From Allobosea sp. BH3 (GTDB lineage Bacteria > Pseudomonadota > Alphaproteobacteria > Rhizobiales > Beijerinckiaceae), in contig NZ_JAIMCA010000008.1 in assembly GCF_025499465.1 (NCBI RefSeq), forward strand, positions 1-64,000: a stretch of 64,000 nucleotides of DNA, written 5' to 3'. Every line of letters starts with the position of its first letter. Within the stretch, counting starts at the first letter, position 1. Below, piece by piece: positions 61,049 to 64,000 of the stretch. The translations under genes and the position numbers were made by a program. The notes beneath the pieces were generated by a model. It ran no database searches, was not told the origin of the DNA, and saw only the letters and a program-made list of their open reading frames with translations.

Positions 61049-62830
61049 ATGAGCGAGCGCTTCCGGCAATTCCAGGCGCTGTTTCCGGAGGAGGCCTGCC
61101 TCGCGGCGCTGATGCGCCTGCGCCATGGCGGGACCAGCATGGCCTGCCCAGCCTGTGGGCGCCCCGCGACGTTCGAGCCGCGCCCGAAGCTGCGCGGCTT
61201 TGCCTGCAACCACTGCAACTACCTGATCCATCCGGCGGCCGGGACGCCGCTGGAAAGCCGGCGCACGCCGCTCCAGCTCTGGTTCTTTGCGCTGAAGACC
61301 ATGGCGGAGCGCCCGGACAAGGGCAGCGTTGTGAAGATTGCACGCGAGGCCGGCGTGCCGCAGCTCACCGCGCAACGGCTCTTTGACGAGCTGACGGCAC
61401 TTGGAACGAAGGGCGATGCAGGCTGGTTTGCGGGGCTGCGACGCCTCGTGACGGGGGAGGCTGAGCCCTCTGCGCTGCCGGCGGAAGAGAAGCCGGCTCC
61501 ACGCCCGGCGCCGCCCCCGCCGCCCGCTCCAAAGGCCGCTCCCGTGGCGCCCGCTCCACCGCGCGCCGCAGCTCCACCTCCGAAGGCGGTGGCCCCTGTC
61601 GTCGCCAAGCCGGCCGCGGCGCAGGTCGCTCCGGCTGCCGCGCCTGCTGCCGTCGACAAGGCTACGGCCGAGCCTGCCGGCAAGGCAGCGCCACCGAGGA
61701 AGGCTTCGTCCGGGCGCCTGGTGATCGCCGGTGTCGTCGCCGGGGTCACCTGTGTGGCGGCGGCTGTGCTCGGTCTCGCCTATGCGCGGCTGCAGCAACA
61801 GGACAGGCCGGCGCCGCCCGAGGGCGGCGAGGAGGTCGCAGGGCTCGAGGCTCCGGCGCTGAAGGATGCGCCCGCCCGGCCTTCGCTGATCCTGTCCTCG
61901 GTCGAGCAGGATCTGGAGGGAGCGCGGCAGGCGGCGCAGTTCGCGCTCGACAACGACCCGTCGCTGGCCGCGATCAAGCCGCAGGACGATGCGGCGCCGC
62001 AGCAGCAGGTGCCTGTGAACCAGCTTCAGCTGCCGTCCAATATCCTGCTGGTGCCGCCGAAGGGTGGTCCGCCCGTTGCCGCAGCGCCGGGCTCTCGCCC
62101 GACCGCGCCGCCGATGATCGCCAGCGGCGATCCCGACCAACTCCTGACCTTCGGGCCGATCCGCATCCGCCGGCACCTCGTCGACCTGATCGTGCGGGCG
62201 AGCAAGGTGGTCGGGGCGGATCCGACATTGCTGATGGCGGTCGCCGACAAGGAATCCTCATTCTCGACGGCGGTGAAGGCGCAGACCTCCTCGGCCACCG
62301 GCCTCTACCAGTTCATCGAGCAGACCTGGCTCGGCGTGATCTACGAGTTCGGGGCGAAGCACGGGCTCGCGGCTGAAGCCAAGCTCATCGGCCGTTCGGG
62401 CCGGCAATTCGTTATCGGCGACGGCAATGAGCGCCAGCGCGTTCTCGACTTGCGGCGCGAGCCCTACATCTCGGCGCTGCTGGCGGCGGAAATGCTGAAG
62501 CGCGACACGCTCAGGCTGGAGCGGGCGCTGGGGCGCCATCTCACCGGCGGAGAGATCTACCTGATCCATTTTCTCGGGCCCGATGCGGCGCAGACCTTCA
62601 TCGAGACGATGGAGGAGCAGCCGGGCGTGAAGGCAGCCGAGCTTTTGCCGAAGCCGGCCCAGGCCAATCGGCCGATCTTCTACGCGGATGCCGGCGGCGA
62701 GACGAAGACGCTCTCGGTCTCCGAGGTCCACAAGAAGTTCAACGACATGATCAAGGTCCGGCTGGACCGCTACAGCGCGGTCCGGCCGACCATGGGGCCT
62801 GGCCTCGCGCGGCCGCAGCCTAAGAAGTGA
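61049..62830 (+). CDS. Membrane-anchored lytic transglycosylase fused to an IS1595-type zinc ribbon
   Basis: 593 residues in four parts. Residues 1-90 match the N-terminal zinc ribbon of IS1595 transposases: FPEEACLAALMRLRHGGTSM, Cys33/36 in CPACG, Cys53/56 in CNHC, then PAAGTPLESRRTPLQLWFFA. Residues 93-115 look like a helix-turn-helix (VVKIAREAGVPQLTAQRLF). A Pro/Ala-rich linker (about 140-220) leads to one membrane helix (222-247, LVIAGVVAGVTCVAAAVLGL). The periplasmic C-terminal domain (about 375-590) is SLT-like: PTLLMAVADKESSFSTAV (catalytic Glu near 401), SSATGLYQFIEQTWLGVIYE. No transposase catalytic domain remains. Start at 61049 is the first ATG; TTG at 61013 is possible, since AAGGAG lies between the two. 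Confidence 0.85.
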   Translation: MSERFRQFQALFPEEACLAALMRLRHGGTSMACPACGRPATFEPRPKLRGFACNHCNYLIHPAAGTPLESRRTPLQLWFFALKTMAERPDKGSVVKIAREAGVPQLTAQRLFDELTALGTKGDAGWFAGLRRLVTGEAEPSALPAEEKPAPRPAPPPPPAPKAAPVAPAPPRAAAPPPKAVAPVVAKPAAAQVAPAAAPAAVDKATAEPAGKAAPPRKASSGRLVIAGVVAGVTCVAAAVLGLAYARLQQQDRPAPPEGGEEVAGLEAPALKDAPARPSLILSSVEQDLEGARQAAQFALDNDPSLAAIKPQDDAAPQQQVPVNQLQLPSNILLVPPKGGPPVAAAPGSRPTAPPMIASGDPDQLLTFGPIRIRRHLVDLIVRASKVVGADPTLLMAVADKESSFSTAVKAQTSSATGLYQFIEQTWLGVIYEFGAKHGLAAEAKLIGRSGRQFVIGDGNERQRVLDLRREPYISALLAAEMLKRDTLRLERALGRHLTGGEIYLIHFLGPDAAQTFIETMEEQPGVKAAELLPKPAQANRPIFYADAGGETKTLSVSEVHKKFNDMIKVRLDRYSAVRPTMGPGLARPQPKK

Positions 62831-62907
62831 GATTTCGCCGCGGGCGCTCCTGCGCGCGGCCATTCGCTCCCGGCCTGCCCGGCGAGCCGGAAGAGGAGTG
62901 AAGACGC

Positions 62908-63186
62908 ATGGCGGTGAACCGTTTCGAGCAGGTCGACGAGCCGCAGGCCGACGCGATCACGCTCAGCCTGAGCGAGCGCGGCGGAGAGGCCTTCGGACGG
63001 GTTCTCTGCCCGGCCGATCTTGCCGGCGGGCATCTCGTCAATGATTTCGTCAGCGACGAACTGGCTGCGAAGGATGCGTTCCGCCAGGCGATCCGCCTCG
63101 CCAACGAATTGCAGGCGCCGATCGTCGTCGAGGATACGGCCGGCGTCTGGCAGGACGAGTGGGGCGTGCTGTATCGGGAGAATTGA
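62908..63186 (+). CDS. Small hypothetical protein
   Basis: This is a 92-residue acidic soluble protein preceded by GAGGAG. It reads AVNRFEQVDEPQADAITLSL, SERGGEAFGRVLCPADLAGG, HLVNDFVSDELAAKDAFRQA and IRLANELQAPIVVEDTAGVW, ending QDEWGVLYREN. The alternating helix/strand pattern suggests a small alpha/beta fold. I do not recognise a family with certainty. It lies 77 bases after the transglycosylase gene on the same strand and may be co-transcribed. Confidence 0.72.
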   Translation: MAVNRFEQVDEPQADAITLSLSERGGEAFGRVLCPADLAGGHLVNDFVSDELAAKDAFRQAIRLANELQAPIVVEDTAGVWQDEWGVLYREN

Positions 63187-63210
63187 GGGGCAGCCCAGCG
63201 CGGTTGGCCA

Positions 63211-63295
63211 GCGTCATGCCCGGGCTTGACCCGGGCATCTCTTCAACCAGAGCCTTCTCGTCATGAGATTCTCGGGTCAAGCCCGAGAATGACGC
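63211..63295. repeat. Extragenic palindrome (gcgtcatgcccgggctt type)
   Basis: The left part (63211-63241) contains gcgtcat and cccgggcttgacccggg; the right part (63265-63295) contains ctcgggtcaagcccgag and atgacgc. The outer gcgtcat/atgacgc and the inner ggcttgacc/ggtcaagcc are complementary, and each half also folds alone. It fills the gap between convergent genes. Confidence 0.68.
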
Positions 63296-63304
63296 CCAGC
63301 ATTT

Positions 63305-64000
63305 TCACTCGATCCGGAAATACTTGATGCCGATGCCGAGGGGGCCGGTCTGGCGGGCGAGATCGAGCCTGAGGTTGGCGAAGAACTCGGCGGAGGGCGC
63401 AGGGTTCGGGCCCGACAATGCCGGCAGCGGCTCGCGGCTGACGAGCGCGAGGACGGTCTGCGGACGCTGCGGGCCGCCGGTCGATTCCAGCTTGAGATTG
63501 AAGATCACCTTGCCGCCCTCGCGCTTCATGAAGCTGGCGAGGTAGTAGACGAGGCCGTCGTCGCCGATCAGCACGACGTCGAGGTTCTGGCCGCCGCCGG
63601 CCTCGACGGAGCCGCTCAGGATGTCGCCGCTCTTCATGTTGAAGGCGCCGATCTGGAGCCGCGGGCTGCGGTCGATCGCGACGCCGGGCCGGCGCAGGAA
63701 ATCGACCATCGGGCATTGCGCCGCCGTGATCGGCCGCAGGTTGATATGCGCCTCGAAGCCCTGTGCGGCTTTGAAGGCGGTGTCAAAGGCGATGAAGGGC
63801 GCCGAGGCGCTGCCGAAGCCTTCCAGTGTCGTGCGTCGCTCGCCGATCTCGACCGGCCAGAGGAAGAAGCAGGGGCCGCCGTCATAGTCCCGGACAAAGC
63901 GCTCGATGCGCTCGACCGGAGTGCGCGGCTCGGGCTCCGGCGCGGCCGGCTGCTGTGGCTGAACCGGAGGTTGTTGCAGCGCGGCGGTTGCCGGCGGTTT
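63305..64000 (-). CDS. C-terminal part of an unrecognised protein, cut by window edge
   Basis: An open frame of 231 sense codons enters from the right edge and stops at 63305. The first visible ~30 residues are Pro/Gln/Ala/Glu-rich (linker-like, ALQQPPVQPQQPAAPEPEP). A compact domain follows: VERIERFVRDYDGGPCFFLW, GFGSASAPFIAFDTAFKAAQ, FEAHINLRPITAAQCPMVDF and LQIGAFNMKSGDILSGSVEA. Two conserved-looking Cys (PCFF and AQCP) and a beta-rich end are visible. This looks like the C-terminal sensor-like domain of a larger protein; such a tail occurs, I believe, on some rhizobial Ser/Thr kinases, but I cannot confirm that here. An internal ATG at 63709 is not the true start. Confidence 0.6.
   Translation of the reverse strand, partial: KPPATAALQQPPVQPQQPAAPEPEPRTPVERIERFVRDYDGGPCFFLWPVEIGERRTTLEGFGSASAPFIAFDTAFKAAQGFEAHINLRPITAAQCPMVDFLRRPGVAIDRSPRLQIGAFNMKSGDILSGSVEAGGGQNLDVVLIGDDGLVYYLASFMKREGGKVIFNLKLESTGGPQRPQTVLALVSREPLPALSGPNPAPSAEFFANLRLDLARQTGPLGIGIKYFRIE

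Noticed and set aside
1..64000. CRISPR array, rRNA operon, complete insertion sequence or integrative element
   Set aside because: No regularly spaced direct repeats, no rRNA-like sequence, and no intact transposase or integrase frame were seen; the only transposase-like part is the zinc ribbon in the gene at 61049.

Overview
The window is GC-rich, densely coded chromosomal DNA. It looks like a Hyphomicrobiales (Rhizobiales) alphaproteobacterium, perhaps Bosea or a relative. The reasons are the number of solute-binding-protein transporters (TRAP, tripartite tricarboxylate and peptide ABC systems), the undecaprenyl-phosphate glucose phosphotransferase, small proteins with an ANDNE motif, a DUF2793 protein, and several families of long extragenic palindromes. 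The genus is an inference. Three tRNA genes are present (Thr-UGU, Tyr-GUA, Gly-UCC), all with encoded CCA. I see no CRISPR array, integrase, complete insertion sequence, rRNA or replication origin.

Layout. 1-13.2 kb is envelope and stress housekeeping: the N-terminal part of an FtsK-type translocase with no membrane domain, an L,D-transpeptidase, a response regulator/histidine kinase pair, an MscS channel, a Cys-rich secreted protein, and an operon of an alpha/beta-hydrolase lipoprotein with an RND efflux adaptor and pump. 13.3-17.8 kb holds tRNA-Thr, an MHS-type MFS transporter, a TrmH-family rRNA methyltransferase and tRNA-Tyr.

17.9-31.9 kb is a large catabolic island (cluster A). On the minus strand it encodes PdxA2-like dehydrogenase, TctC-TctB-TctA, a DapA-family lyase, then CaiB-type CoA transferase, a 3-hydroxyisobutyrate-dehydrogenase-like enzyme, an amidohydrolase and a complete TRAP transporter (P, Q, M). 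Divergently it encodes a SAF-domain homoserine-dehydrogenase-like protein (COG4091) and a GntR/FCD regulator. The two promoter regions share the sequence atgctgtatac, so the island is probably one regulon taking up and degrading an unidentified acid.

31.9-37.9 kb is mixed: small proteins, an exopolysaccharide-initiating sugar transferase, a VanZ-like protein, an Asp/Glu racemase-like protein and a lone DUF2793 protein. 37.9-44.9 kb (cluster B) looks like a sugar-acid pathway: IlvD/Edd (arabinonate-type) dehydratase, DapA-family lyase, its own GntR regulator, a divergent solute-binding protein, an RraA-family aldolase and an exported SMP-30 lactonase. A perfect 18-bp palindrome lies between the divergent halves. 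44.9-45.9 kb is a UDP-glucuronate-epimerase-like gene. 46.2-55.3 kb (cluster C) joins an M81 peptidase, two M20 hydrolases and a Dpp-type ABC importer with fused ATPases.

55.4-64 kb has an orphan molybdenum hydroxylase large subunit, tRNA-Gly, a proline-racemase-family protein in which both catalytic cysteines are replaced, a methyltransferase with a regulatory domain, and a striking fusion of an IS1595-transposase-like zinc ribbon to a membrane-anchored lytic transglycosylase. The right edge cuts an unrecognised protein.
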